From assembly GCA_001725215.1 (NCBI GenBank), contig MEFT01000013.1, positions 1 through 23,459 on the forward strand: 23,459 bases of DNA, written 5' to 3'. This stretch comes from Clostridium sp. SCN 57-10. Lineage in GTDB: Bacteria; Bacillota; Clostridia; Oscillospirales; Butyricicoccaceae. Made by a program: the position numbers and the translations under genes. The notes below the pieces were generated by a model. The model saw only the letters and a list, made by a program, of their open reading frames with translations, made no database searches and had not been told where the DNA came from. Within the stretch, counting starts at the first letter, position 1. Each line of letters opens with the position of its first letter. Shown one piece after another: positions 7,743 through 15,161 of the stretch.

Positions 7743-8703
7743 TCTGCGCGGCGTAACCAAGCAGTTTACGCAGTGGCAGCGTGATACCACGGCAAAAAGC
7801 ATGTGGAAAAACCTGCTCAAGCCCGAAAAGCGCGTAATTAACGCGTTGCGAGAAGTCTCGTTTGACATACGCCCCGGCGAGTTCGTCGCCTATGCCGGAC
7901 CGAACGGCGCGGGCAAGAGCACGACGATGAAGCTGCTGTCCGGCATGCTGCTGCCGACGGAGGGTGAGATTTCCGTGCTCGGCATGTCGCCGCAGCGGCA
8001 GCGCAAGCAGCTGATGACGCGCCTCGGCGTTCTGTTCGGCAACCGCACCGAGCTGTGGTGGGATCATCCTGTGATTCAGAGCTTTGAGTGGAAAAAGGTC
8101 GTGTGGGACATTCCCGAGGATACTTACCGCACCAACCTTGCGATGGTAACCGAGCTGCTCGACCTTGGCGGACTGCTACATACGTTTGTACGCGAGCTGA
8201 GCCTCGGCCAGCGCATGCGCGCCGATTTGGCGCTGCTGCTGCTTCACTCGCCCGAGCTTATTTTGCTCGACGAGCCGACGCTCGGACTTGATGTTGTGGC
8301 CAAACGCCAGATGATCGATTTTCTCAAGAAAATCAACCGTGAAAGTGGTGTGACCATCGTCGTAACAAGCCACGATATGGACGATCTTGAGGAAATGGCG
8401 CAGCGCATTCTGATGATTGCGGGCGGCGCGATCGCGTATGACGGCAGTTTTGACGGCCTGCGCGCCGTGACGGGCAACCTCACGCGTGTCATCGTCACGA
8501 CGGGAGGGGCGGACGCGCCGCAGCTTACCGGCGCAGCGCTGCTTGCGTCTGAAAACGGTGTGCATACCTATGAGGCCGACCTGACGCGCACACCGGTGCG
8601 CGAGCTTATGCGGCTGCTCTCCGAGCTCGACGTGCGAGATGTGGAAATCAAAAAAGCGCCGATTGAGCAGGTGATCGCGCGTCTTTACGAAAGCTGGCGC
8701 TGA
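7693..8703 (+). CDS. ABC transporter ATP-binding protein (COG4586-like)
   Basis: This 336-residue protein is the ATPase of the exporter. The ATG at 7693 has a GGAAAGGA-like SD about 10 nt upstream and lies inside the second permease gene. Walker A is GPNGAGKST (about 69-77), the ABC signature LSLGQ (about 169-173), Walker B LILLDE with the D-loop GLD (about 189-200), and the switch histidine is in TSHD (227). All are intact. An LFGNRTELWWDHP segment after the Q-loop region and a C-terminal extension of about 90 residues distinguish it from short NatA-type ATPases and fit COG4586, which accompanies the two-permease DUF990 systems. In this operon the ATPase comes last, whereas related operons often place it first. 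No substrate can be inferred. Confidence 0.92.
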   Translation: MLEKAQTDMCPTASAVSLRGVTKQFTQWQRDTTAKSMWKNLLKPEKRVINALREVSFDIRPGEFVAYAGPNGAGKSTTMKLLSGMLLPTEGEISVLGMSPQRQRKQLMTRLGVLFGNRTELWWDHPVIQSFEWKKVVWDIPEDTYRTNLAMVTELLDLGGLLHTFVRELSLGQRMRADLALLLLHSPELILLDEPTLGLDVVAKRQMIDFLKKINRESGVTIVVTSHDMDDLEEMAQRILMIAGGAIAYDGSFDGLRAVTGNLTRVIVTTGGADAPQLTGAALLASENGVHTYEADLTRTPVRELMRLLSELDVRDVEIKKAPIEQVIARLYESWR

Positions 8704-8764
8704 TGTTTGCCGACTGGGGCCGCAGGCCGCTAACAGTAGACATGGCGGCTTGGCGGTTGCGCAA

Positions 8765-8793
8765 TTGTAATTCACACCAACTTATGCTATATT
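8765..8793 (+). promoter_or_regulatory. Extended -10 promoter before the amidohydrolase pseudogene
   Basis: TTGTAA (8765-8770) and TATATT (8788-8793) are spaced by 17 nt, with TGC immediately before the -10. The start would be near 8800, followed by a GGGGGA SD-like run at 8817-8822 and the ATG at 8829. The promoter seems intact although the gene it serves is broken. Confidence 0.6.
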
Positions 8794-8828
8794 GCGAATA
8801 GAATAAAGCAATACAGGGGGATAAAACA

Positions 8829-10144
8829 ATGTACGACATTCTGCTCAAAGACGGATTGGTGGTCGATCCGGGCAATCGGATACTGGGGCGGCTGCATGTG
8901 GGCATTCAAGGCGGACGCATCGCCTGTGTAACAGACCGTGAGGTCGAGGCAAAACAGGTGATAATGCCCACGAAGACTCGCTTGATGCGAGCGGCGAGCT
9001 GCAGCCCGTTATTACCCGCCGGCTGCTGAATATGGGGGTTACGACCTTCATTGGCGGCCAGTGTGGAGGGGGCCCGCGCGATGAGGAAGCATATGCGCAC
9101 GCCTACAACCGGCAGAGGCAGCCGATCAACTGCGCGATGCTTACCGGCCACGGAGCCTTACGCGCGTGCGCGGGAGCGCGGGATAAATACGCGCCCGTGA
9201 CCGACGAGCAGCTGCGTGCCATGGAATGCGATCTGCGCGCGCGTCTGACGGCGGGCAGCTATGGCCTGTCGTTCGGCATCCGTTATATCCCCGGCATCGA
9301 CCGGCGGGAAATGCTCGCGCTGGCGCGCATTGTGCGCAGCTTTAACGGCATTGTGGCAGCCCATGTGCGTGACGATTGCGGCGCCGTGCTCGAGGCGCTG
9401 GAAGAGTTCATCGACATCGGTCGCGAGACCGGCGTGCGCCTGCAGGTATCGCACATCGGAAGCATGGCGGCTTACGGCCAGATGGAACGTGCGCTCGCGC
9501 TGCTCGATGCGGCTTCGGCCGAAGGCATTGACATTTTAGTCGATTGCTACCCCTACGACGCGTTTTGCACCAGCATCGGCGCGACGACCTATGACGGCGA
9601 TTTTCTCGCCCGCTACGGCGGTGATATCCGCAACATCGAGATGACGGACGGCGAGTTCAAAGGCCGTATACCGTCGATGGAGGTGTTTGAGAAAATCCGC
9701 CGGGAACACCCCGAATATCTGACCGTCGGCCATGTGATGCGCCCCGAAGAGGTGGAAGCTGCGCTGCGCCATCCGCGCGTCGTGCTCGGCAGCGACGGCA
9801 TTCTGCAAAACGGCGCGGGGCATCCGCGCGCCGCCGGTGCGTTTGCCCGCTTCCTGCACCAATATGTGGTCGAGAAAAAGGCGGTTAGCCTTTACGATGC
9901 GATTGCCAAAATGACATACATCGGCGCAGAGCGCTTCGGTCTGCGGAAAGGGCGGCTGTCGATCGGTTGGGATGCGGACGTTGTGGTGTTTGACTTGGAG
10001 CGTGTGCGCGACAACGCCACTTTTGCCGAGCCCTCGCTTTCCGCCGAAGGCTTCCGCTATATCCTGATCGGCGGCGAAATCGCCGTGGAGAACGACGAGA
10101 TTGTAAACCCCGTGCTGGGTCGCATGATGAAAAGAGTCTATTAA
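8829..10144 (+). pseudogene. D-aminoacylase (N-acyl-D-amino-acid deacylase)-like amidohydrolase, frameshifted and internally deleted
   Basis: The first frame (8829-9029) begins MYDILLKDGLVVDPGNRI and is normal up to AKQVI near 8963. It then runs into unrelated residues and stops at 9029. The second frame resumes normally at about 8969 with HEDSLDASGELQPVITRRL and continues through MGVTTFIGGQCG to the stop at 10144. Relatives have about 13-16 residues between these points, including PGFIDxHxH with the first metal-binding histidine. That segment is missing here and the frame changes, so this is a deletion rather than a single-base slip. The remainder looks healthy: FGIRYIPG, AAHVRDD, LQVSHIG, VLGSDG and a C-terminal GWDADVVVFD. 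A complete enzyme would hydrolyse N-acyl-D-amino acids using zinc. As written, no active enzyme can be made. The ATG at 9032 has no good SD. Recent loss, or an assembly error, are the two explanations. Confidence 0.85.
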
Positions 10145-10221
10145 TATAGAAAAGCAAGCCGCAAATCGGAAGGGGCTTTGATGCGCAACGGCCGTATCGG
10201 CAAGCAAAAAGGAGGAACGCC

Positions 10222-10953
10222 ATGAATCATTGCGCCGGATGCGGGCGGGAGTGCCTGCATAAACTCTGCATGCGCAAGATCCCCGTGTTTTCGTCCCTCG
10301 ACCGCGAAGAACTGGAGCATGTCTCGGCGACAGTACAGCACCGTATGTATGGCAAAGGAGAGACGGTGGCGAAAGAGGGCGATCGTTTAGACGCGCTATA
10401 CATCGTCAGAAGCGGAAGCGTCAAAGCGTTTAAGCTAACGCCCGATGGACGCGAGCAGATTTTATTTGTGTTTTCCGAGGGCGACTTTTTCGGCGAGCGC
10501 AATCTGTTTGGCGGGCGTCCCGCCCCGTATACGGTGGAGGCGCTCGAGCCTTGCGGCGTATGCCTCATCACGCGTGAGCACTGGAACGACGTGCTGCGGG
10601 CGCATCCCGAGATTGCCGTCAAAATCATTGAGGAGCTGGGCGGGCGCATGGAGCGTATGGAAAATGCGCTGCAAAGCATGGGCGTGCGCAATTTAGACGG
10701 GCGCATCGGCATGCTGCTGCTTGAATTTGCCGAAAAATACGGCTCAGCCGTGCCGGAGGGTACGCTGATTCGCCTGCCCCTCAGCCGCGAGGGCATTGCT
10801 AATTATCTCGGCGTCGCGCGCGAAACGGTAAGCCGCAAGCTCGGGCAGCTTGAGGACGAGGGCGTCATTCGGTCGGTCAGTGGTAAAAGCATTTTGCTGC
10901 TCGACCGAAATGCGCTTGCCGCTGCAGCCGGAAAAAATGAAACGGACCGCTGA
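10222..10953 (+). CDS. FNR-type Crp/Fnr family transcriptional regulator
   Basis: This 243-residue regulator has an AAGGAGG 5 nt before its ATG. The N-terminus carries cysteines at 4, 7, 11 and 16 (HCAGCGRECLHKLC), followed by IPVFSSLDREE, the usual start of a cyclic-nucleotide-binding-like beta-barrel (about 20-140). A further CGVC at 111-114 includes a cysteine that, from memory of the E. coli FNR sequence, aligns with its cluster ligand Cys122. The C-terminus has a winged helix with SREGIANYLGVARETVSRKL, whose ARETVSR recognition helix is FNR-like. The cysteines suggest a 4Fe-4S cluster sensing oxygen or nitric oxide, though a heme or redox-disulfide mechanism is not excluded. An FNR box begins 4 nt after its stop codon, in front of the iron-sulfur repair genes, which are its obvious candidate targets. 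Confidence 0.9.
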   Translation: MNHCAGCGRECLHKLCMRKIPVFSSLDREELEHVSATVQHRMYGKGETVAKEGDRLDALYIVRSGSVKAFKLTPDGREQILFVFSEGDFFGERNLFGGRPAPYTVEALEPCGVCLITREHWNDVLRAHPEIAVKIIEELGGRMERMENALQSMGVRNLDGRIGMLLLEFAEKYGSAVPEGTLIRLPLSREGIANYLGVARETVSRKLGQLEDEGVIRSVSGKSILLLDRNALAAAAGKNETDR

Positions 10954-10956
10954 AAT

Positions 10957-10998
10957 TTGATTGCGATCACATACATTCCTCTTGCGTCGGGCTATAAT
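10957..10998 (+). promoter_or_regulatory. FNR-box dependent (class II) promoter for the ric operon
   Basis: TTGATTGCGATCAC at 10957-10970 matches the FNR consensus TTGATNNNNATCAA at nine of ten fixed positions. A perfect TATAAT is at 10993-10998. A start about 7 nt later, near 11005, puts the box centre (10963.5) at about -41.5, the classic class II activator position. No good -35 hexamer is present, as expected for an activator-dependent promoter. The adjacent FNR-like gene is the likely regulator. Confidence 0.75.
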
Positions 10999-11033
10999 GA
11001 AGCCATCAACAAACGATACAGGAGGAATTTTTC

Positions 11034-11720
11034 ATGACAATCAATCAGAATATGACGGTAGGCGCCGCCGCTGCGGCTCAGCCCGATACGCTCGCAGTAT
11101 TTCAAAAACTCGGCATCGATTTTTGCTGCGGAGGAAAACGCCCGCTTGCCGAAGCGCTTGCCGAAAAGCAGGTCAGCTTTGAGCACTTCCTTGAGCTGAC
11201 GGAGAGCGAGCGCAGCAGCCGCGAAAACCGCGCGGACGCCGGGCCCCTCGTCGATTTTAATCAAATGAGTCCCGCCGTGCTGTCCGCGTATATCGAAGAC
11301 ACGCACCACGATTATTTGCGCATGGTGCTGCCGCAGATCAGCGAGCTGATGCTCGCGGTGCTGCGCGCACACGGCAAAAACCACCGCGAAGTGTTTGAAG
11401 TCTATCGCCTATACGGCGCGCTGCGCGCCGACCTTGAGCAGCATCTCATCAAAGAAGAAAAGCTGCTTTTCCCCGGTATGGCAAACACCGCGTCGCAAGC
11501 AGCGGAAGTGGCGGGGCTCGCGTCCGATATCGTCGGCGAGCACGAAGCGGCGGGCGCGGTGCTTGACAAGCTGCGCGAGCTGACAAATGACTTCACGCCG
11601 CCGGCCGACGCGTGCCTCACCTTCCGTAAGGCATACAGCCTAATGGAGGCCCTGGAGCAAGACCTGCACCAGCATATTCACCTCGAGAACAACATTTTAC
11701 TTCGCGGCCTTGCGAAATAG
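11034..11720 (+). CDS. ric: Iron-sulfur cluster repair di-iron protein (RIC/ScdA/YtfE family)
   Basis: This 228-residue cytoplasmic protein belongs to the family that repairs iron-sulfur clusters damaged by nitric oxide or peroxide, through a hemerythrin-type di-iron centre. A GGAGGAATTTTTC precedes the ATG at 11034. The ScdA N-terminal domain contains GIDFCCGG (about 27-34), the family hallmark. The hemerythrin-like domain follows from about residue 80, with candidate iron ligands in DTHHDY (91-92), EQHLIKEEKLLFP (137, 141), GEHE (170-171) and HQHIHLENN (212-218). Length and domain order are normal for the family. It is first in a three-gene operon with an FNR box ahead of it, which fits induction under anaerobic or nitrosative conditions. 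Symbol ric is used for the family; scdA is an alternative. Confidence 0.92.
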   Translation: MTINQNMTVGAAAAAQPDTLAVFQKLGIDFCCGGKRPLAEALAEKQVSFEHFLELTESERSSRENRADAGPLVDFNQMSPAVLSAYIEDTHHDYLRMVLPQISELMLAVLRAHGKNHREVFEVYRLYGALRADLEQHLIKEEKLLFPGMANTASQAAEVAGLASDIVGEHEAAGAVLDKLRELTNDFTPPADACLTFRKAYSLMEALEQDLHQHIHLENNILLRGLAK

Positions 11721-11729
11721 GGGCTGCCT

Positions 11730-11969
11730 ATGGAGCCGATTAAACTGGATCTGCGTCGCTCGGCCTATGAATTATGCACCGCGCATCCGGGCATCCTGCC
11801 CATATTGGCACAGGCCGGGTTTTCAGAAATCACAAAGCCCGGCATGCTGTCTACTGCAGGGCGGCTGATGACCGTTCCCAAAGGCGCGGCGCTGAAGGGA
11901 ATCGATATGCATGGCATAGTGCGCGCGCTTGCTGCGGGCGGCTATATGGTGGAGGAGGAAAATGTATGA
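11730..11969 (+). CDS. DUF1858 domain protein
   Basis: This 79-residue protein starts at an ATG 9 nt after the ric stop, with AGGGG a few bases upstream as a modest SD. The whole length matches a DUF1858-type domain: LDLRRSAYELCTAHPGILPIL, then a GF-containing helix (LAQAGFSEI) and a C-terminal AAGGYMVEEENV. These domains are often found as small redox-associated proteins or fused next to hemerythrin-like DUF438 proteins. The biochemical role is not established to my knowledge. The single cysteine (LCTAHPG) sits where such domains often carry one. Its stop codon overlaps the ATG of the next gene in an ATGA arrangement, so the two are translationally coupled, suggesting a shared job with the DUF438-hemerythrin protein. 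Confidence 0.85.
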   Translation: MEPIKLDLRRSAYELCTAHPGILPILAQAGFSEITKPGMLSTAGRLMTVPKGAALKGIDMHGIVRALAAGGYMVEEENV

Positions 11970-13177
11970 GTGCCGAAATCAACAATAGGGAATATCGCAA
12001 GCAGGTGCTTGCCGAACTGATCGCAGAGCTGCATAACGGCAAAACGGCGGACGAGGTGAAAGATCGTTTTGCCGCCGTGTTTGAAAACGTATCGGCCGAG
12101 GAGATCGCGCAGGCAGAGCAGGCGCTAATTCAAAACGGACTGCCGGTTGCAGAGGTGCAGCGCCTGTGCGATGTGCATGCCGCCGTGTTCAAAGGGTCGA
12201 TTTCCGACATCCACCGCGAGATGGATCCGTCTCATGTGGAGGGGCATCCGGTGCATACGCTCATGGCGGAAAACCGCGCCGTTGAGGAGCTGACGCGTGA
12301 GTTAAGCGTGCTGCTCGGCAAGCTGCCCGCCGAATCGGCCGTGCAGGCGCTGCGCGACGGGTTTGCCGGACTCACGCAGATTGAGCGGCATTACAGCAAA
12401 AAGGAAAATCTGTTCTTTCCCTATATGGAGCAGTACGGCATCACCGCGCCGCCTAAGGTCATGTGGGGTGTAGACGATGAAATCCGTGCGCAGCTTAAGG
12501 CGGTACGCGCCCGGCTCGACGCGGGTGAATTCGGCGGCCTGATCACGGAAGGCGAGGCTCTGTTCGGTAAAATGGACGAGATGATTTTCAAAGAAGAGAA
12601 CATTATGCTGCCCATGCTGCTTGAGAATCTGACACAGGACGAATGGAAGACGGTGGCCGACGAAAGCGCCGAGCTAGGCTATTGTCTCATTGACGACGTC
12701 CCCGCATGGCAGCCGATTGCCGTCCCTGAGACAGAACAGGTGAAAGTTGCGCCGCAGGCTGAGGCCGGCGTGATTACGCTGCCCACCGGTATGCTTACCG
12801 TGCAGGAGCTGACGCGTATGCTCGATATGCTTCCCATTGACATTACGTTTGTCGGCAAGGATGAAACGGTCAAGTATTTTTCGCAAGGCGCGGAGCGTGT
12901 TTTCCCGCGTACCAAGGCGATCATCGGGCGCAACGTCTCGAACTGCCACCCGCCTGCCAGCGTGCACATTGTGGAAAAGTTGGTGGAAGACTTCAAGGCG
13001 GGACGGAAGGACGGGGAGGACTTTTGGATCCGCATGGGTGACCGTTATATTCTTATCCGCTATTTTGCGGTGCGCAGCGAAGCCCAAGAATTTTTAGGCG
13101 TGCTTGAAGTAACGCAGAATATTGCGCCGCTTCAGGCGGTGACGGGCGAGAAACGCCTGGTGAGCGAAGAAGCGTAA
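11966..13177 (+). CDS. DUF438-hemerythrin-PAS protein
   Basis: This 403-residue protein starts at the ATG at 11966, chosen because GGAGGAGGAA lies just upstream and it overlaps the DUF1858 stop; the frame is open earlier but without an SD. Residues about 10-75 form a DUF438 domain (QRLCDVHAAVF). A hemerythrin-like region follows (about 90-225) with HPVHTLMAEN, HYSKKENLFFPYM and FKEENIMLPML providing histidine and glutamate candidates for a di-iron site. Residues about 285-390 are a PAS-like domain (PIDITFVGKDETVKYFSQG and IIGRNVSNCHPP), which may bind heme, flavin or another ligand. This architecture is known in anaerobic Firmicutes, but its reaction is not defined. Coupling to DUF1858 and ric under an FNR-type promoter suggests sensing or scavenging of oxygen or nitric oxide. 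It is the last gene before a strong terminator. Confidence 0.88.
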   Translation: MSAEINNREYRKQVLAELIAELHNGKTADEVKDRFAAVFENVSAEEIAQAEQALIQNGLPVAEVQRLCDVHAAVFKGSISDIHREMDPSHVEGHPVHTLMAENRAVEELTRELSVLLGKLPAESAVQALRDGFAGLTQIERHYSKKENLFFPYMEQYGITAPPKVMWGVDDEIRAQLKAVRARLDAGEFGGLITEGEALFGKMDEMIFKEENIMLPMLLENLTQDEWKTVADESAELGYCLIDDVPAWQPIAVPETEQVKVAPQAEAGVITLPTGMLTVQELTRMLDMLPIDITFVGKDETVKYFSQGAERVFPRTKAIIGRNVSNCHPPASVHIVEKLVEDFKAGRKDGEDFWIRMGDRYILIRYFAVRSEAQEFLGVLEVTQNIAPLQAVTGEKRLVSEEA

Positions 13178-13189
13178 CAGAGCATAACA

Positions 13190-13221
13190 ATGCCCGGGCG
13201 GATGCCCGGGCATTTCTTTTT
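13190..13221 (+). terminator. Intrinsic terminator of the ric-DUF1858-DUF438 operon
   Basis: ATGCCCGGGC (13190-13199) pairs with GCCCGGGCAT (13204-13213) over 10 bp around a GGAT loop, followed by TTCTTTTTA. It starts 12 nt after the DUF438 stop. The convergent response regulator gene ends at 13231, and the stem may serve both directions, although the T-run is good only on the plus strand. Confidence 0.85.
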
Positions 13222-13230
13222 ATTTATGGC

Positions 13231-13944
13231 TTAAACCGGGCCGTCATGCCCCTCAAGCTTGTAGCCAAGGCCCTTGATGGTCTTGAGATAGCGCGGTCTT
13301 TGCGGATCGGTTTCAATTTTTTTGCGCAGGCGCGACATATGTACCATCATCGTGCTATCATCGCTTTGAAAAAATGCGCCGTAGATGCTTTCGTATAGCT
13401 GCACTTTGGTATACACACGACCCGGGGTACGCATCATCTTGGCTAAGATCTTATATTCCATTGGCGTAAGCGAAATCAGCTCGCCATTTTTTTTAAGCGT
13501 CATACCGTCGCAGTCGAGGCAAAGCTCGCCAACGACGAGGCGTTTGGCAGTATCTTCGCGCGCTTGCGCCGTACCCAGCTCGAAATAGCGGCGCAATTTG
13601 GCATTGACATGTGCAACAACCTCAAGTGGACTGAGGGGCCGGACCAGATAATCATCCGCCCCCAAGTTGAGCGCCAGAATCTTGTCATTCGGACTGTCTT
13701 TTATAGTGAGAATGACGATAGGCAGGTTGCTCATGCCTCGTATCTTGCGAATAACCTCATAACCATCCATTTTGGGCAGCACAAGGTCTAAAATGACGAG
13801 GTCGGCATTCTTTTGTTCGACGGCACGTACGGCATCCAACCCGTTGTCGACCGTAAATACAGTATGGCGGCTGCTTTCTAGAAAGAGTTTCAGGTGGGCA
13901 GAGATATCTTCGTCTGCTTGTGCGATTAGGATACGCTGGCTCAA
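13231..13944 (-). CDS. OmpR-family response regulator with degenerate receiver domain
   Basis: This 237-residue protein starts at a TTG at 13944, supported by AGAGGTGA 5 nt upstream. The receiver domain spans about 1-120 and the winged-helix DNA-binding domain about 130-232 (LTPMEYKILAKMM, then MVHMSRLRKKIE and TIKGLGYKLE). The phosphorylation aspartate Asp53 (LVILDLVLP) and Thr80 are present. The acidic pair that normally binds magnesium is replaced by Gln9-Ala10 (LIAQADED), and the conserved lysine is Arg102 (YLVRP). Regulators lacking these residues often work without classical phosphorylation. No histidine kinase is nearby. It is divergent from, and paralogous to, the regulator at 14369-15070, which keeps most of these residues. 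Target genes are unknown. Confidence 0.9.
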   Translation of the reverse strand: MSQRILIAQADEDISAHLKLFLESSRHTVFTVDNGLDAVRAVEQKNADLVILDLVLPKMDGYEVIRKIRGMSNLPIVILTIKDSPNDKILALNLGADDYLVRPLSPLEVVAHVNAKLRRYFELGTAQAREDTAKRLVVGELCLDCDGMTLKKNGELISLTPMEYKILAKMMRTPGRVYTKVQLYESIYGAFFQSDDSTMMVHMSRLRKKIETDPQRPRYLKTIKGLGYKLEGHDGPV

Positions 13945-14011
13945 GCAATCACCTCTTTTCCGTATGAAATATTTTATAAAGATGAAAACGAATATTGTAT
14001 TTTCTTATTCT

Positions 14012-14041
14012 ATTATACTACAATAAAACAGAACATGACAA
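14012..14041 (-). promoter_or_regulatory. Sigma-A type promoter of the minus-strand response regulator
   Basis: On the minus strand TTGTCA (14036-14041) and a perfect TATAAT (14012-14017) are separated by 18 nt. Transcription would begin near 14005, about 60 nt before the TTG start. This lies in a strongly AT-rich segment. Confidence 0.65.
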
Positions 14042-14053
14042 GTGCATCGATCT

Positions 14054-14081
14054 TTGCCGAAAATGAAATTTCTAGTATACT
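14054..14081 (+). promoter_or_regulatory. Possible promoter towards the plus-strand response regulator
   Basis: TTGCCG (14054-14059) and TATACT (14076-14081) are 16 nt apart. It would give a leader of about 280 nt before the ATG at 14369, passing through the tandem repeat at 14255-14282. The divergent spacer (13945-14368) shows no gene on either strand. Support is moderate to weak. Confidence 0.35.
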
Positions 14082-14254
14082 ATGCAACCGTCACCCACAA
14101 TATAGAGTGTATAATGTGGAAAATATACGTAAAAGCCCAAGAACGCAACAAAATATTTTTCGGAAAATGCTACTTTTGTATATAAATTTTCTGTTATTTC
14201 TGCAAATGACTTTCAGAATCATTTTCATCATGGGATAACTATGGCAGACTGGTC

Positions 14255-14282
14255 TTGAACACGCGCGGTTGAACACGCGTGG
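14255..14282 (+). repeat. Tandem 14-bp direct repeat, candidate regulator binding site
   Basis: TTGAACACGCGCGG (14255-14268) is followed directly by TTGAACACGCGTGG (14269-14282), differing at one position. It lies 87 nt before the start of the response regulator gene at 14369. OmpR-family proteins usually bind direct repeats, so this is a plausible autoregulatory site, but no binding is shown. Confidence 0.6.
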
Positions 14283-14368
14283 TACGATATCCGGTGCCCC
14301 ATACGCCATAACCCGCCGCGCCCTCCGATTTCCCCCGCGGTGTGCATTAGGTGAAAAGAGAAGGTACG

Positions 14369-15070
14369 ATGAGCTATAAGATTTTGGTTGTGCAGGATGA
14401 CGCCGAAGCCACGTCTGTGCTGCAGCTTTACCTCGAGGCGGAAAACTACGAGGTGCTGGTTGCGCCGACCGGAGCGGATGCGTTCAAAATATTGAGACGC
14501 GAGGAGATCGCTTTGATCATCCTCGATGCTGTGCTGCCCGATATGAACGGATATGAGATTACGCGCAATATCCGCAGGGATAATAATGTCCCTATCATGA
14601 TTCTCTCTGCGAAGGATCATGAGTATGACAGAATTCTCGGGCTTAATCTGGGTGCCGATGATTACTTGGCAAAACCGTTTAACCCCATGGAACTGGTGGC
14701 CCGCGTCAATGCCGCCGTGCGGCGCTTCTACCGGTTGGGCGGAGCATATTCCGGGGGCGACGTACGTAAGACCATTTCCGTCGGTGATATCAATTTAGAG
14801 CTCGAAACCTTTACGGTGAAAAAAAGAGGCGCCGAAATACCGCTTACGTCGACCGAGTTTAAAATTCTCTCCAAGTTAATGAACGCGCCCAACCGTATTT
14901 TTGAGCGGGATAATCTATATGAGAGCGTTACGGGCGATTATCTTGACAGTAACAGCAATACGGTCAATATGCATATTTCTAAATTAAGGGAAAAAATTGA
15001 AGATGATCCCAAAAATCCGAAATACATTAAGACCGTGAAAGGCGTCGGATACAAATTCGAAAAAGCCTGA
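14369..15070 (+). CDS. OmpR-family response regulator
   Basis: This 233-residue two-domain transcription regulator starts at the ATG at 14369, with AGAAGG just upstream; an in-frame GTG 18 nt earlier has no SD. The receiver domain has Asp53 (LIILDAVLP), Ser80 and Lys102 (YLAKPF). The pocket reads VQDD, so the first acidic residue is Gln9 while Asp10 and Asp11 remain; phosphorylation is therefore plausible. The winged-helix domain contains LTSTEFKILSKLMNAPN and NMHISKLREKIE, and ends with TVKGVGYKFEKA. It aligns without gaps in the receiver with the divergent regulator at 13231-13944, so the pair probably arose by duplication. No kinase gene is adjacent, so the partner must be elsewhere or absent. 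It is followed by a stem-loop. Confidence 0.92.
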   Translation: MSYKILVVQDDAEATSVLQLYLEAENYEVLVAPTGADAFKILRREEIALIILDAVLPDMNGYEITRNIRRDNNVPIMILSAKDHEYDRILGLNLGADDYLAKPFNPMELVARVNAAVRRFYRLGGAYSGGDVRKTISVGDINLELETFTVKKRGAEIPLTSTEFKILSKLMNAPNRIFERDNLYESVTGDYLDSNSNTVNMHISKLREKIEDDPKNPKYIKTVKGVGYKFEKA

Positions 15071-15125
15071 GGGCTTACCCGCGTGGCGGTCTGCGACGTT
15101 AGATAAGCATTTGCTAAGGTAATAA

Positions 15126-15161
15126 AAGACGCAAGACGCCAAATGCGGCGGCTTGCGTCTT
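15126..15161 (+). terminator. Stem-loop terminator after the response regulator
   Basis: AAGACGCAAG (15126-15135) pairs with CTTGCGTCTT (15152-15161). Inside, CGCC (15137-15140) pairs with GGCG (15147-15150) across one A-G mismatch, with a six-base loop. It begins 55 nt after the stop. The downstream T-run is weak (CTGCTTTACC), so efficiency is uncertain. Confidence 0.6.

Noticed and set aside
9032..10144. The second amidohydrolase frame as an independent intact gene.
   Set aside because: Its ATG lacks an SD and lies within conserved family sequence; the matching N-terminus continues upstream in the same frame to about 8969.
10145..10221. A second FNR site (TTGATGCGCAACGG near 10176) for autoregulation.
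   Set aside because: Only one half-site matches well; the other half has three mismatches and no promoter is evident nearby.
11774..11965. Upstream extension of the DUF438 protein by 64 codons.
   Set aside because: The extension overlaps the DUF1858 gene in another frame, lacks an SD and shows no family similarity; the ATG at 11966 has a strong SD.
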